A stretch of DNA of 62,718 nt from Saprospiraceae bacterium (GTDB lineage Bacteria; Bacteroidota; Bacteroidia; Chitinophagales; Saprospiraceae). A program made the position numbers and the translations under genes. The stretch lies in the NCBI GenBank assembly GCA_016719855.1, contig JADJYH010000045.1:1-62718 (forward strand). The letters run 5' to 3'. This document shows, piece after piece, positions 8,301 to 17,014 of this stretch (positions within the stretch are counted from its first letter, which is position 1; each line of letters starts with the position of its first letter). The notes under the pieces were generated by a model. The model was not told the origin of the DNA. It made no database searches and saw only the letters and a program-made list of their open reading frames with translations.

Positions 8301-11108
8301 CGTTGCGTAAGTCACGCTAGGGTTTTGCGCAGCGGATGAGCTTGGGTTCCCACCGGGGAATGACCAAGCGAAGGTTGTTGCATTGGCTGACGATTGGTTG
8401 GTGAACTGCACCGTGAGCGGTGCGCAACCCGATGTGTTGTTTGCCGAAAAGCCAGCCACGGGCGGCGTCACGATGGTCACGGTATGTGTTGAAGTGACCG
8501 TGCCGCAGGGGTTTGTGGCGCTGAGTACCACGGTGTAAACGCCGTCCGTTGCATAGGTATGCGTCGGGTTGGTGCTCGTGGAGTTGCCGCCGTCGCCAAA
8601 GTTCCAGCTGTAGCTGGTCGCGTTGGTGCTGGTGTTGGTAAACGTGGCTGTCGTACCGTTCACGCTGCTGGTGAAACCGGCAACCGGCGTGGTGTTCACG
8701 GTGACGAAATTGTTTTGGGTCAATGTGTCCGACCCGGCCGGATTAGTGACGATGAGCGTGACATTGTAGTTGCCCGATGTGTTGTAAACAACGGTCGGAT
8801 TTTGAGCCGTCGAGGTGCCGGGAGTTCCGCCCGGGAATGTCCAGGCATAGGAGTTCGCCCCGGTGGAAGTGTTGGTGAATTGTACCGTGAGTGGGGCACA
8901 GCCGCTTGTGTTTGTTCCGCTGAATCCAGCCGTTGGTGGCACGAGGATGGTCACTGACAGCACTTTGACTGCGTTGCCGCAGTTGTTGGTGACGGTGAGC
9001 GTGACGCCGTAGCTGCCGCCTGCGGCGTAGGTGTGGGAAGGATTGGCCTGGGTACTGTTACCCCCATCGCCAAAATCCCAATTGTACACTAGTGGCCCGC
9101 TGCCGGGCGGGTTGGTAGTGATGCTGGTGAAGTTAACGGTGCTGCCATTTACCACAAAAGTGAAATTCGCAGTGGGCGCACCGCCAACAGTGATGTAGCC
9201 TGTCTTGGTTTCCGTATCAACGCCCGCCGGGTTGGTTACGGTCAGCGAAACGGTATAGGTGCCAGCGCTGGCGTATGAAACCGTTGGATACTGCTGGGTT
9301 GAACTGCTGGGGTTGCCTCCAGGAAAGCCCCAAGTCCAAGTTAGGGAGTTGAGTGAGCTTTGGTCAATGAAGCCTACCGAAAGTGGTGCACACCCAGTTG
9401 TTGGAGAAGCCGAAAAATCCGCCGTTGGAGCCACGAAAACGGGGATGGTTGTTAAAAAAGTTTGCGTTCCACAGAGGTTGGTAGCATTTAAAGTCACATC
9501 ATAAAAGCCATCCTGCGCATAAGTATACACCGGATTTGTAGCCGTGCTGGTGTTGCCATCGCCAAAGTCCCATTGGTAACTGGTGGCATTGGTAGAGGTG
9601 TTGGTGAAAATTACGGTCAGGCCTGTTTTGACCCAAGTGAAACTAGCAATCGGAGAAGCCGATACGGTGATGTAGCCTGTTTTTGTAATCGTGTTAGAAC
9701 CTGCAAGGTTTGTCACCATCAAGGTTACGTTATAAGTTCCGGGGGTCGTGTAAACAACCGTTGGGTCTTGCTGTGTAGAGGAACTTGGCGCTCCGCCAGG
9801 GAACGTCCAAACCCAACTGATAGGCCCGTTGGAAGACAGGTCGGTGAAGTTCACGGTCAGTGGGTTGCAGCCGGTGGTTGGGGTACCCGTGAAATCGGCG
9901 ACAGGTGGCTGCGAACTGGAGCATGAGCCCAAACAGGGTCTACCTGGGTAGTAGCCATTGATGGCATCCTGCGATGCCTGTGACCAAGTGTTGCTAGTGC
10001 TCACGCTGGGCTGCATGATGAAGCCGGAGTTGGGCGCATCGTGCTGAGCACAGAAGTTGTGGCCAATTTCATGGGCAGTCATTACTCGCATAAAATCAGC
10101 ATTCGACGAAAACTCAGAGACTACGTGGTAACGGTTGCCGGTGCAAACAGCGCATACCCAAGCTATGCCAACGGTGCCACCGCTCAAGTTTCGTTTTGTC
10201 CAAAGCTGCCCCAAGTCGTGGTTCGTCGAGAATCCGCCTGGCCCCCAACTTGTGAAGCTGTTGAGCAGTGTACCGGCGTCGTTGGAGTTGGTCCAAGGGT
10301 CGGTAGCAGGTGGTACTACCACAAATTGCTCAACGATGTTGAAGTGTAATTCGTCATTGAACTCGTTGTCGTAGTTGGTCTGCACGTTGTTCATCACACC
10401 GAAGGTGAAGGCGTTGACGCCAGCCTCTGAGCCATGGAAGTTGTACATGGAAAGGTCTGCGGCTATGGCCAGCTCTATTTCTTTGCAGGCCATCATTTTT
10501 TCAGCGTAGTCGTCGTTGTGGCCTTTCTGCTCGTCGGGGTGCATTTCTTCCATTTTCTCCTGCATTTCTTCGGCACCGCATTTATGCACATTGTCGGGCT
10601 TTACGTCCGAAGTGGCGTAAACAATGAACTGGTCTTTCGGCTGCCCCGGCACGAAGTACCAAAGCGGCTCGATGTAATAGGTTTCGCTGCCTTCCTTGAA
10701 GTAGCCGTAGATGAACTCTTCGTTCATGGTGAGTGCTACCGACCAGCCATTTTCGTTGGGCATTTGCCCACGGTAGGTCATGGTGCCATCAAAGTCTTTG
10801 GAGGCTTTTACGCCTTCGTCTGTCAAAAGGCTCAGGACATAATTGGGGCCGCGCAGGTCCCGCTTTTGGAGCTGAATGTCCCAATTGTGGTTACCCATTT
10901 CAAGGATGAATGCCGACTCGTCGCCAGCAGCCTTGGTGAATGCGTCCAAAGCTTTTGCGTCCATCTGGTAAATCTCCCAGTCGTAGAGCTGGTCAGCAAC
11001 TTCTTTGTGCAACCCATTTTTTACTGGGTGTCCCTGAAAGACAGGTTTTTGCGCAAAAACAGTTGTTACGGAAAGCAACACTATCAGCGTAGTAAGAAAC
11101 CGAATCAT
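5325..11108 (-). CDS. Secreted M12B-like metalloprotease with 18 PKD domains and T9SS sorting domain
   Basis: I place the start at 11108, where MIRFLTTLIVLLSVTTVFAQ gives a clean signal peptide; the open frame extends 28 codons further without support. The product is 1927 aa. After a prodomain-like region comes a reprolysin-type catalytic domain with the zinc motif HEIGHNFCAQH (about residues 344-354) and the downstream IMQPS turn. From about residue 400 to 1830 there are 18 PKD domains of about 80 residues. They alternate strictly between type A (SGCAPLTVQF, then WSFPGG) and type B (YSWNFGDGG, then NPCGT), making nine A-B pairs. The last 80 residues (FDVFPNPNSGRFTLVM to KKLIVE) are a type A T9SS sorting domain. 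It should be exported by the Sec system, then secreted by T9SS to the surface or medium. It likely digests or adheres to extracellular protein or polysaccharide; the substrate is unknown. Confidence 0.92.
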   Translation of the reverse strand: MIRFLTTLIVLLSVTTVFAQKPVFQGHPVKNGLHKEVADQLYDWEIYQMDAKALDAFTKAAGDESAFILEMGNHNWDIQLQKRDLRGPNYVLSLLTDEGVKASKDFDGTMTYRGQMPNENGWSVALTMNEEFIYGYFKEGSETYYIEPLWYFVPGQPKDQFIVYATSDVKPDNVHKCGAEEMQEKMEEMHPDEQKGHNDDYAEKMMACKEIELAIAADLSMYNFHGSEAGVNAFTFGVMNNVQTNYDNEFNDELHFNIVEQFVVVPPATDPWTNSNDAGTLLNSFTSWGPGGFSTNHDLGQLWTKRNLSGGTVGIAWVCAVCTGNRYHVVSEFSSNADFMRVMTAHEIGHNFCAQHDAPNSGFIMQPSVSTSNTWSQASQDAINGYYPGRPCLGSCSSSQPPVADFTGTPTTGCNPLTVNFTDLSSNGPISWVWTFPGGAPSSSTQQDPTVVYTTPGTYNVTLMVTNLAGSNTITKTGYITVSASPIASFTWVKTGLTVIFTNTSTNATSYQWDFGDGNTSTATNPVYTYAQDGFYDVTLNATNLCGTQTFLTTIPVFVAPTADFSASPTTGCAPLSVGFIDQSSLNSLTWTWGFPGGNPSSSTQQYPTVSYASAGTYTVSLTVTNPAGVDTETKTGYITVGGAPTANFTFVVNGSTVNFTSITTNPPGSGPLVYNWDFGDGGNSTQANPSHTYAAGGSYGVTLTVTNNCGNAVKVLSVTILVPPTAGFSGTNTSGCAPLTVQFTNTSTGANSYAWTFPGGTPGTSTAQNPTVVYNTSGNYNVTLIVTNPAGSDTLTQNNFVTVNTTPVAGFTSSVNGTTATFTNTSTNATSYSWNFGDGGNSTSTNPTHTYATDGVYTVVLSATNPCGTVTSTHTVTIVTPPVAGFSANNTSGCAPLTVQFTNQSSANATTFAWSFPGGNPSSSAAQNPSVTYATSGTYNVSLTVSNSAGSNTSTQTNYITVNTVPVAGFSSSVNGTLATFTNTSTNANSYSWNFGDGGTSTATNPTHNYATDGVYTVVLSATNPCGTVTSTHTVTIVTPPSAGFSANNTTGCAPLAVQFNNLSSANATTWAWSFPGGSPSTSTAQNPSVTYATPGNYNVTLIASNSAGSDTTTLTNYIHAQGPPVTSFTVATNVFVANFTNTTTNGTSYSWNFGDGGNSTNANPSHTYAGDGTYTVVLTATGPCGTSTATQQVVISSLPVAGFSAAQTSGCAPFTVQFQDQSSSNTTSWSWSFPGGSPATSTAENPSVTYATPGTYNVSLTASNPLGNNTATQTNYITVGQVPTAGFSSTTNGLTANFTNSSSGATSYSWNFGDSQTSTQASPSHTYATDGNYTVVLTATNACGSVTSTQTVAAFTLPTAGFNANVTSGCAPLTVQFGDQSSANAQTFAWSFPGGTPSSSTAENPTVVYNTAGVYTVTLTVSNPAGQNTSTQTNYITVNTTPTAGFTTSMVGTTVTFNNTTTNATSYLWNFGDGGTSTQTNPSHTYMTDGVYDVTLTATNACGSTTINGQFTIVTPPTAGFSAAQTSGCAPLEVTFNNESSANATDFQWSFPGGTPATSTQENPVVTYNAAGVYTVTLTVTNAAGNDTYTQTDYVTVSTVPSAGFSSNVTLSTATFTNNSNDATSYSWDFGDGEHSTDANPTHTYAVDGVYTVTLTATNECGDAVTTGTVVIATAGPQAFFSAEPTTGCAPMTVTFNNESSSNSQSFQWSFPGGLPATSTEENPTVTYGAAGAYDVTLTATNPQGFDSYTQAAFIVVNDVPTPSFTPAVNFNVVTFTNTSTNATSYSWDFGDGNTSTEANPVHAYQNGGEYEVTLTATNECGFNSTTITIVAGDNGAGEIPGISRFDVFPNPNSGRFTLVMEGAPQTELELTFTNVLGQRLLTEKADFRSGRLTRDFSFSQLAAGVYILQVKSGEKALFKKLIVE

Positions 11109-11332
11109 GGTGTGAATTTGAATTAATTGATTGAGTGATGTAATTATTTGAACACTGGCCGTTGAGTAGTACCACCGATGATGATAAGGCATTGACTACC
11201 AATGGTTTGTCGTTAAAATCGCACTTGTTAGTTTTAGGGATGTTGGCAGAGCAGTCCTTTTGGTTTTTGTGTTTTGGACAAAATAGAAGGCCGAATGTTG
11301 AAATCAATTCAGGGTTGTTTGAAAAAATTTAG

Positions 11333-11362
11333 CAAAAATAACAACTTACTTTGAGGATTCAA
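11333..11362 (-). promoter_or_regulatory. Possible promoter for the PKD protease
   Basis: On the minus strand TATTTTTG (11333-11340) matches the Bacteroidota -7 box TAnnTTTG, and a TTG lies 19 nt upstream (11360-11362). The leader would be about 225 nt, which is long, so confidence is low. Confidence 0.3.
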
Positions 11363-11592
11363 TGGCCAAAGCCAATGCGCTTTTCTCTTTTTGCTCGCCA
11401 ATTCGATGTGTTCATGGAAGAATATTATGATAGCTAAAACCATGCAAGATTGCTTTGGGACAAAATGTTGAAATGCGTTTTCGCATAAAAGTAACAATCG
11501 GAAACGGAGTCGCAATTCACAAATTCCCAAATCAGGTGCTGCAACAGCTGAAAATGGTTGCTGCAAATCTCATTAATTTTCCGCAAAACGGC

Positions 11593-11600
11593 TACCTTTG
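11593..11600 (+). promoter_or_regulatory. Bacteroidota -7 box for the lipoprotein gene
   Basis: TACCTTTG matches TAnnTTTG exactly, 53 nt before the ATG at 11654. No well-spaced -33 element is seen. Confidence 0.45.
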
Positions 11601-11653
11601 TAGTCCCTCCTTCATTAGCCTTTTGGTTCCATCAGCACAAATAAACAAAAGCC

Positions 11654-12709
11654 ATGAACTCAAAACTTGCCCCGGCGGCGCTGCTCGCCATTTCGCTTTT
11701 GCTTTTCTCCTGCCAACGCCCGTTAATAGTTGACGACGACCAGCCGGATGGCAATGTCCAATGGGAACTCGTTGACTACAAGTCAGATGCGTATATTCAA
11801 GGTCTCTATGCGACGCCCTTCGAGCTGTACGTCATTTCCGAAAACTCCTTTGCCCGGCTCAACAGCAACCTGGAAATCATTGAAAAAAGGGCGTTCCCTG
11901 TCGCCAACAGCATACCGGCCATGTCCGACAATACTTTTGTCCGTTTGGCGACCAATGCCCAGAATCGGCAAGTCATCGAGTTCCACCTGGCCAAAAACGG
12001 CTCCGAAATCTTCAAGGTGTTGACCGATACCTTGCCCACTCCCCCCGGCAATTCCCTCGACATCGAGACCTTGGCCAATTCCCTCGGTACATTCAGCACT
12101 GATGGCACACTGTTCCTCATGGCCGCCAAGGTGCTGCCCGCCCGTTACTACTCCCTGTTTTTGTTCGATATCCAGCAGAATATTCAACACAACGCTTTTG
12201 TCTCGGTAAAAATGATCAAGCGGATAGACCTCACTAACCTGGATGCCAATGCCAATGGGGTCATCAAGAGCATGCGCTTTCGCAACGGCAATTTTTATGT
12301 CGCTACGCAACAGGGCGCATGGCGCATCACACCTGCCGGGGTCGCTACGCAACAATTCATGCAGTGGAAAGAGGACTGCTTCTCTTGGCTCGGCGACCTA
12401 TACATGACGGGCACGGTGGATTACGACCTCGACAAGAGCATTGACAACGGCCTCTCCTGGGAGCGGGTCAACATCGGCTCGGGATTGCGCCACGTCACGG
12501 TGGCCGACACCAGCATCTTCACGCAGGAGGTGCCCGGCAAGTTCTTCAGCCTCATGCCCAAGGATTTCAAAAAGGCAAAAACCATCGTTTACCCCACCGG
12601 CACGATGCCCAATACTGCTGTTTTCTACGGCTTGGTTTACTTCAACGACCGCTACTATTTCAGCATTGACAAGGATATCTACGTGACGACAAAGGTGCCG
12701 ACAGAATGA
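11654..12709 (+). CDS. Hypothetical lipoprotein, possible beta-propeller
   Basis: This 351-residue protein starts with a lipoprotein signal (LLAISLLLFSC, Cys at about residue 20) followed by an acidic stretch (VDDDQPDG). The rest has repeating strand-turn patterns such as GLYATPFELYVISENSFARL, then FRNGNFYVATQQGAWRITP and later YFNDRYYFSIDKDIYV, which resemble the blades of a beta-propeller. I do not recognise a named family. A -7 promoter box lies 53 nt upstream, so it is probably transcribed alone. The protein should be anchored on the periplasmic or outer face of a membrane. No enzymatic residues can be identified. Confidence 0.75.
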   Translation: MNSKLAPAALLAISLLLFSCQRPLIVDDDQPDGNVQWELVDYKSDAYIQGLYATPFELYVISENSFARLNSNLEIIEKRAFPVANSIPAMSDNTFVRLATNAQNRQVIEFHLAKNGSEIFKVLTDTLPTPPGNSLDIETLANSLGTFSTDGTLFLMAAKVLPARYYSLFLFDIQQNIQHNAFVSVKMIKRIDLTNLDANANGVIKSMRFRNGNFYVATQQGAWRITPAGVATQQFMQWKEDCFSWLGDLYMTGTVDYDLDKSIDNGLSWERVNIGSGLRHVTVADTSIFTQEVPGKFFSLMPKDFKKAKTIVYPTGTMPNTAVFYGLVYFNDRYYFSIDKDIYVTTKVPTE

Positions 12710-12712
12710 TTT

Positions 12713-12756
12713 TGCCATAATGGCATTCGTTTTTGATTAAAATTGTCATTATGGCA
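12713..12756 (+). promoter_or_regulatory. Paired 13-bp dyads upstream of hsp20
   Basis: TGCCATAATGGCA (12713-12725) is a perfect odd palindrome. TGTCATTATGGCA (12744-12756) is a near copy. Their centres are 31 bp apart, about three helical turns, as expected for a pair of dimer-binding sites on one DNA face. They lie 45-90 bp before a sigma-54-like promoter, where enhancer-binding activators usually bind. The first dyad begins 3 bp after the stop of the upstream lipoprotein gene. Confidence 0.5.
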
Positions 12757-12800
12757 GTATATTTTACGTTTTTTGCGACATTTCAACCGAAAAAATCGGC

Positions 12801-12816
12801 TGGAACGCAGTTTGAA
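12801..12816 (+). promoter_or_regulatory. Candidate sigma-54 promoter for hsp20
   Basis: TGGAACGCAGTTTGAA fits the -24/-12 pattern TGGCACGnnnnTTGCW at all but two informative positions. The GG of the -24 element is kept, while the GC of the -12 element is GA. It lies 94 nt before the hsp20 start and downstream of the paired dyads. Confidence 0.4.
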
Positions 12817-12909
12817 CAGCGTGGAATTGTCATCGGGTTTGAGGATTTGACCCAATCCATTTCCTCAAAGCCTTAAGTTCAAAATTTTAAAAACTAAAAT
12901 TCCACGAGT

Positions 12910-13368
12910 ATGAACTTGATCAGTTTTGTTCCGACCAACGGCAGGAAAGCTGCCACCACTCCATCCATGGAGAGCATGTTCAACGAGTTTTTCAACCACG
13001 ACTTCCCCGTTTCGTTCCGCAACGGCGCTGTGCAAAAAAGCCCAGCGGTGAACGTCGTCGAATCGCAGGACGCCTACCGCTTGGAGGTGGCCGCACCCGG
13101 CCTTGCCAAGGAAGATTTTGAGGTGAAGGTGGACAAAGACCTGCTTACCATCTCCGCCAAAAAGTCGGCAACCACCGAGGAAAACAAAGGCGAAAATTAC
13201 ACCCGCAGAGAGTTCAGCTTCGTCGAGTTCAATCGCAGCTTCCACCTGCCCGAGACCATTGACGCCAGCAACATCAAGGCCAGCTACGACAGCGGCGTAC
13301 TGAACGTCATCTTGGAAAAAAAGCCGGAAGCCAAGCCACAGCCCGCACGGGTCATCGAAATCGGCTAA
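12910..13368 (+). CDS. Hsp20 / alpha-crystallin family small heat-shock protein
   Basis: This 152-residue protein has the usual length and layout of bacterial small heat-shock proteins. A variable N-terminus contains MFNEFFNHDF. The alpha-crystallin domain runs from about residue 42 to 140, with VNVVESQDAYRLEVAAPGLA at its start and the hallmark GVLNVILEKK at its end (residues 134-143). A short tail with RVIEI provides the I/V-x-I oligomerisation motif. It is an ATP-independent holdase that keeps unfolding proteins soluble in the cytoplasm. It is probably monocistronic, with a terminator at 13391-13425. The upstream region carries a sigma-54-like promoter and paired dyads, which suggests activator-dependent stress control rather than housekeeping transcription. 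Confidence 0.95.
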   Translation: MNLISFVPTNGRKAATTPSMESMFNEFFNHDFPVSFRNGAVQKSPAVNVVESQDAYRLEVAAPGLAKEDFEVKVDKDLLTISAKKSATTEENKGENYTRREFSFVEFNRSFHLPETIDASNIKASYDSGVLNVILEKKPEAKPQPARVIEIG

Positions 13369-13390
13369 TGATTTAGCTTGTTTTTCTAAC

Positions 13391-13425
13391 AAAAAAGGGA
13401 GCGGCAATCGAATGTCGCTCCTTTT
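13391..13425 (+). terminator. Terminator after hsp20
   Basis: GGAGCG (13398-13403) pairs with CGCTCC (13416-13421), preceded by AAAAAA and followed by TTTT, 23 bp after the stop. Confidence 0.75.
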
Positions 13426-13493
13426 CGTGTTTTGGGGTATGTACTTTTTGGCAAAGACTTAGCCCCTATTTTGTAGGTGATTGGTTGTCCTAA

Positions 13494-13527
13494 AAGTAAA
13501 AAAGGCGGTAGCCCTAAAGCCACCGCC
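13494..13527 (-). terminator. Terminator for the acyl-CoA dehydrogenase gene
   Basis: GGCGGT (13504-13509) and ACCGCC (13522-13527) form a stem. Read on the minus strand, it is followed by TTTTTTAC. It lies beyond the short-word repeat at the gene end. Confidence 0.6.
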
Positions 13528-13557
13528 CTAACTATTTGTGCTATAAATCTTAAGAAG

Positions 13558-13640
13558 GGTTGATAAGGGTTTATGAGGTTGATAGGAGTTGATAACCCAA
13601 AAACCATCAACCTTACTAACCTCATAAACCATTATCAACC
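13558..13640. repeat. Short-word inverted repeat (word GGTTGATAAGG)
   Basis: The left arm, about 13558-13598, repeats GGTTGATAAGG, TTTATGAGG and TTGATAGG. The right arm, 13604-13640, carries the inverse words ATCAACC, CTCATAAACC and TTATCAACC. It lies between convergent hsp20 and acyl-CoA dehydrogenase genes, beginning 3 bp after the stop of the latter. The same word occurs at 21972-22060 and 58028-58124. Confidence 0.8.
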
Positions 13641-13643
13641 AAG

Positions 13644-14833
13644 TCAAACTTCCATCCCTACCTTGCTTCCCCAGATAGGGATATACAACTGCCCTTGCAG
13701 GATGTTCCTAGAAATCACGATGCGCTGTATCTCTGAGGTGCCTTCATAAATCTGCGTAATCTTGGCATCCCGCATGAGGCGCTCCACGTGGTACTCCTTC
13801 ACGTAGCCATACCCGCCATGTACCTGAACGGCCTCCACGGTATGTTTCATGGCCGTTTCCGATGCAAAAAGCTTGGCCATGGCGCTGGCTGTGCCGAAGT
13901 CCATTCCTTGGTCTTTGAGCCAAGCTGCACGGTACACCAGCAGCTTGGCCGCTTCGATGTCGGTGGCCATGTCGGCCAATCCTTGAAAGCGATGGCCTGG
14001 TGCTGCGAGATGGGCTTACCGAAAGCTGCCCGCTCCTTTGAATAGGCCAGTGAAAGCTCGTAAGCCCCCCCGGCGATGCCCAGCGCCTGCGCAGCGATGC
14101 CGATGCGGCCTCCTTCGAGGGTCCTCATGGCGAACTTGAAGCCGAAGCCGTCGTCGCCGATGCGGTTCGACTTTGGCACTTTCACGTCATTGTACATGAT
14201 GGTGTGGGTGTCCGAGGCCCGGATGCCGAGCTTGTCCTCCTTCGCCCCGATGATCACGCCCTCCCAGTCTGTTTCCACAATGAGGCAGTTGATGCCCTTG
14301 TGGGCTTTTTCGGGATTGGTCTGGGCCATCACAAGGTGTACCTTCGAGGTACCGCCATTGGTTATCCAGTTTTTAGTGCCGTTGAGCAGGTAATAGTCGC
14401 CCATGTCCACAGCGGTGGTGCGCTGGCTAGTGGCGTCGCTGCCGGCTTCAGGTTCGGAGAGGCAGAAGGAGCCAATCCATTCGCCGGTGGCGAGTTTGGG
14501 CAGGTATTTTTGCTTCTGCTCCTCGGTGCCGTAGACTTGGATGCCCCAGCAAACCAGCGAATTGTTGACGGACATGATGACGGAGCAGGAGGCGTCCACT
14601 TTTGACAGCTCCTCCATGGCCAGCACGTAGCTCAAGGTGTCCATGCCGCCGCCGCCATATTCCGGCGAAACCATCATTCCCAAGAAGCCCATTTCGCCCA
14701 TCTGGCGCACTTCTGCTTTTGGGTATTTCATGTCCCGGTCACGTTCTATGACGCCAGGCTTCAAGACGTTTTGGGCGAAATCACGGGCGGCTTGTTGCAC
14801 GGCCTGTTGCTCTTCTGTAAGTTCAAAAAACAT
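13644..14833 (-). CDS. Short-chain acyl-CoA dehydrogenase (frameshifted)
   Basis: FAD-dependent acyl-CoA dehydrogenases introduce the alpha-beta double bond in fatty-acid or amino-acid degradation. The N-terminal part (MFFELTEEQQAVQQAARDFA; GSFCLSEPEAGSDA; NGTKNWITNGG) and the C-terminal part (VHGGYGYVKEYHVERLMRDA; IYEGTSEIQR with the catalytic Glu) are both intact. They are in different frames, however, joined near 13980 after QAIAFK. The total of 1190 bp is one base short of a whole number of codons, so one deleted base would restore a 396-residue enzyme of normal length. As written, the protein would lose the catalytic base. A consensus error is the likeliest cause. A -7 box (14892-14899) and a terminator (13494-13527) suggest a single-gene unit. 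Confidence 0.88.
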
Positions 14834-14891
14834 AGGTTAGAATGAATTTGGTTAGGTCGAAAAAATGGCGCTTGGGAGAAAATTTATGGCG

Positions 14892-14899
14892 CAAAATTA
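14892..14899 (-). promoter_or_regulatory. -7 box for the acyl-CoA dehydrogenase gene
   Basis: Minus-strand TAATTTTG matches TAnnTTTG, 58 nt before the start. No -33 element at the right distance is seen. Confidence 0.35.
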
Positions 14900-14975
14900 G
14901 GTAAAAAACGACAGAATGATTGGTCATTTTTTCAATGACAATCGTCAGTTAGCTTTCTCGGGCATGGCGCCATTT

Positions 14976-15016
14976 CCAAAAAAAAAAGCACCCCGGCGGA
15001 AATCCCGTCGGGGTGC
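14976..15016 (-). terminator. Strong terminator after the 15055-16909 gene
   Basis: GCACCCCGGCGG (14988-14999) and CCGTCGGGGTGC (15005-15016) form a long GC-rich stem with one G-T pair. On the minus strand it is followed by a run of at least nine T. Confidence 0.9.
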
Positions 15017-15054
15017 TTCATTTTCTAAAACCTATAGTCCGCTGCCTTTGGTCT

Positions 15055-16909
15055 TCAAATAAACCGCTCCAAGTGGTGTCCGACTAGCACCTTCATGGCT
15101 TGAAGGCCGAGCGCCTTGGCTTCTTTTTCCGTGAATCCTTCGTCCATGAAAAAGTCCTCAAACAACACCTCGGCTTGCAAATAGCTGATTTTCAGCGCGG
15201 TAGCGATTTCAGCCAGCATCGGGTCACGGCTCGACCAGCCCTCGATGCCCTGCCAGAGCTTCGCGTTCCAAGCTTCTACAGCCTTGCGCTCCTCGTCGGT
15301 CAGCGCCTTGGGGGTGAGGTAGAGCTGTGCAAGCTGCGACTGGCTTTTTGCGCAAGCCGCCTCGCTAATTTGGCCCAGGCCGCAGAGGTCTTTGGCAATG
15401 GCGTCCAACACCTTCACCTCCTCCCATTCCCAAAAGCCACCACAAGCTTGCAGCTTAAGATTGCTGTCGGTGCCTTGTGAACTGAACGCCTTGAGCGCTG
15501 GGCCAGGGTGCTTGCGGAAGAGCCAGCATGGTGCTGCCGGACTGTCCGACGATACCTCGTGGATGTAGCGCAGGTGCGTGAGCATTTGATCAATGTCCTC
15601 GTAGGCGTAGCGCACGGTCGGGTCGAACTTGGGTAAAGCCGATTTTTTGCCCACAAAAGCTTCTTTGATAGCCTCGTTCATCAACCAGTTTACCTCCTTG
15701 CTTTGGCCTTCGTTCACGTACTTGAAATAGGCTCGGTAAGCTTTTGCGATAGGCGTTTTTGCGGCAGCAAGGCCATTTATCGAAGTCTTAGGTTGGTCCC
15801 AAAGGTGATTGATATGGTATTGTATCGTATTTCCATCTGCATCAAGGTCAGGCAAAGCCTGGTACTTTGCGAGGATGCGGTACTTCTGCAACTGGCGGTT
15901 GTTGGCCAGTGCCTGATCGTAAGATGTGCGGGTGCCCTTGCCGTAGAACCCATCGAGCGAGCCTTTGTAAGCGCCTTCTGCCTTCAGCGTTTTTTGAAGC
16001 TCATAGGCTGAAGTGCGTTTCACGTTGGGCCGGATGTCGGGCAGGTCTGCTTCAAAGCTGATGAGCGTTGGAGGAGGTGCGGCAGCCTTGACGGGTTCGG
16101 CCTTGACGGGTTCAGGTTTAATCGGTTCGGCCTTGGCAGGCTCCGATTTTGCTTTGTCCGGTGCGGCAACTTTCGTTTCGGCACCTTTTGGGGTCATTTC
16201 TGCGGCAGCTTTGGTCTCGGGTACCACTATTGCCACTTCCTCGTATGTTTTTGGTACGTCCTGTTTTTTGGGTTCAACTTCCGTTTTGGGCTTTTCAAGC
16301 GCTTTTTCCTCTTTTTTCTTCGAAAACAAGCGGAATCAGGGGTCTCTTTGGTGCCCCGCCCATTTCAAAATCAGTAACTTCGTGCAACAGCACGTTGTTC
16401 ATGTTTTTCACAAAGGCATCTTTGAAGCCCACTTGCTGCAACTTGGCCAAGTGCGCTTTTGCCGAAGGCACGTCTGGGAAGATGCCTGCAAGGATTTTCA
16501 ACTGGTTGCCACTGAGTAGCACGTAAAGCTGACCAGCTGGCAAGTACTCTTCCCAATTGATTTTGTCGCCAATGCGCTTCGTGGCCAACTGGATGATGGT
16601 AGCAGGCTGTCCACCATCGGTGTTCAACTTTGTTACGGCTGCGTTGTCGTAGCCGAAAAGTTGGAGGGTTGCGAGCATTTGGCCAGCCTCGGCCTCAGTG
16701 CCGTAGCCGCCGATGAACACATCGGTATGAGCCGGGCGCTTTGTGGCATACACGAACCCGTGCGATTGCAACTGGGTAAAATCGCCGGGCTTTGGGTTGG
16801 CGTAGCTACCGACTTGAACAGTGTATTCAGGAACTGCCTCTTGGGAGATGGCCGAGACGGCCGTGAGGACTAGGAATGCAAAAGAAAAAACACGGATTTG
16901 AAACTTCAT
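15055..16909 (-). CDS. Exported two-domain envelope protein with Lys/Pro-rich linker (frameshifted)
   Basis: The start at 16909 gives a signal peptide (MKFQIRVFSFAFLVLTAVSA). The next 190 residues (EYTVQVGSYANPKPGDF; FIGGYGTEAEAGQMLATLQL) look like two SPOR-type repeats, which bind denuded peptidoglycan glycan. The frame then ends at KRGKSA. A second frame overlaps and continues with a Lys/Pro/Ala-rich linker, a segment LQKTLKAEGAYKGSLDGFYG that resembles a peptidoglycan-binding (PGRP-like) helix pair, and a 300-residue C-terminal domain I do not recognise. The frames join at six T (16312-16317). The 1855-bp span is one base too long, so one extra base would explain the split and restore a 617-residue protein. 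A terminator follows at 14976-15016. A role in cell-wall binding is inferred. Confidence 0.7.
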
Positions 16910-16988
16910 GTGACGTTGCTTTGGTATTTGCGTGAAATGATTCGGCTGCTTTGACGACAAAACGCTGCACAGGTAGCACTTTGTTGTT

Positions 16989-17014
16989 GAGCAGGGCTGA
17001 ATTTTGCCCTGCTC
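16989..17014 (-). promoter_or_regulatory. Hairpin in the 5' region of the 15055-16909 gene
   Basis: GAGCAGGGC (16989-16997) and GCCCTGCTC (17006-17014) form a perfect 9-bp stem with an 8-nt loop, 80 nt before the start codon. It could be a leader structure. On the plus strand it is followed by a T-rich stretch, so it may also stop plus-strand transcription. Confidence 0.4.

Noticed and set aside
5400..10350. Many plus-strand open frames of 60-200 codons
   Set aside because: They are shadows of the repetitive minus-strand PKD gene, recur once per repeat unit and lack protein character.
16295..16329. Programmed ribosomal frameshift at the A-run
   Set aside because: The needed shift is +1 and the site lacks a standard slippery heptamer or a downstream structure; many similar breaks in the window favour consensus errors.
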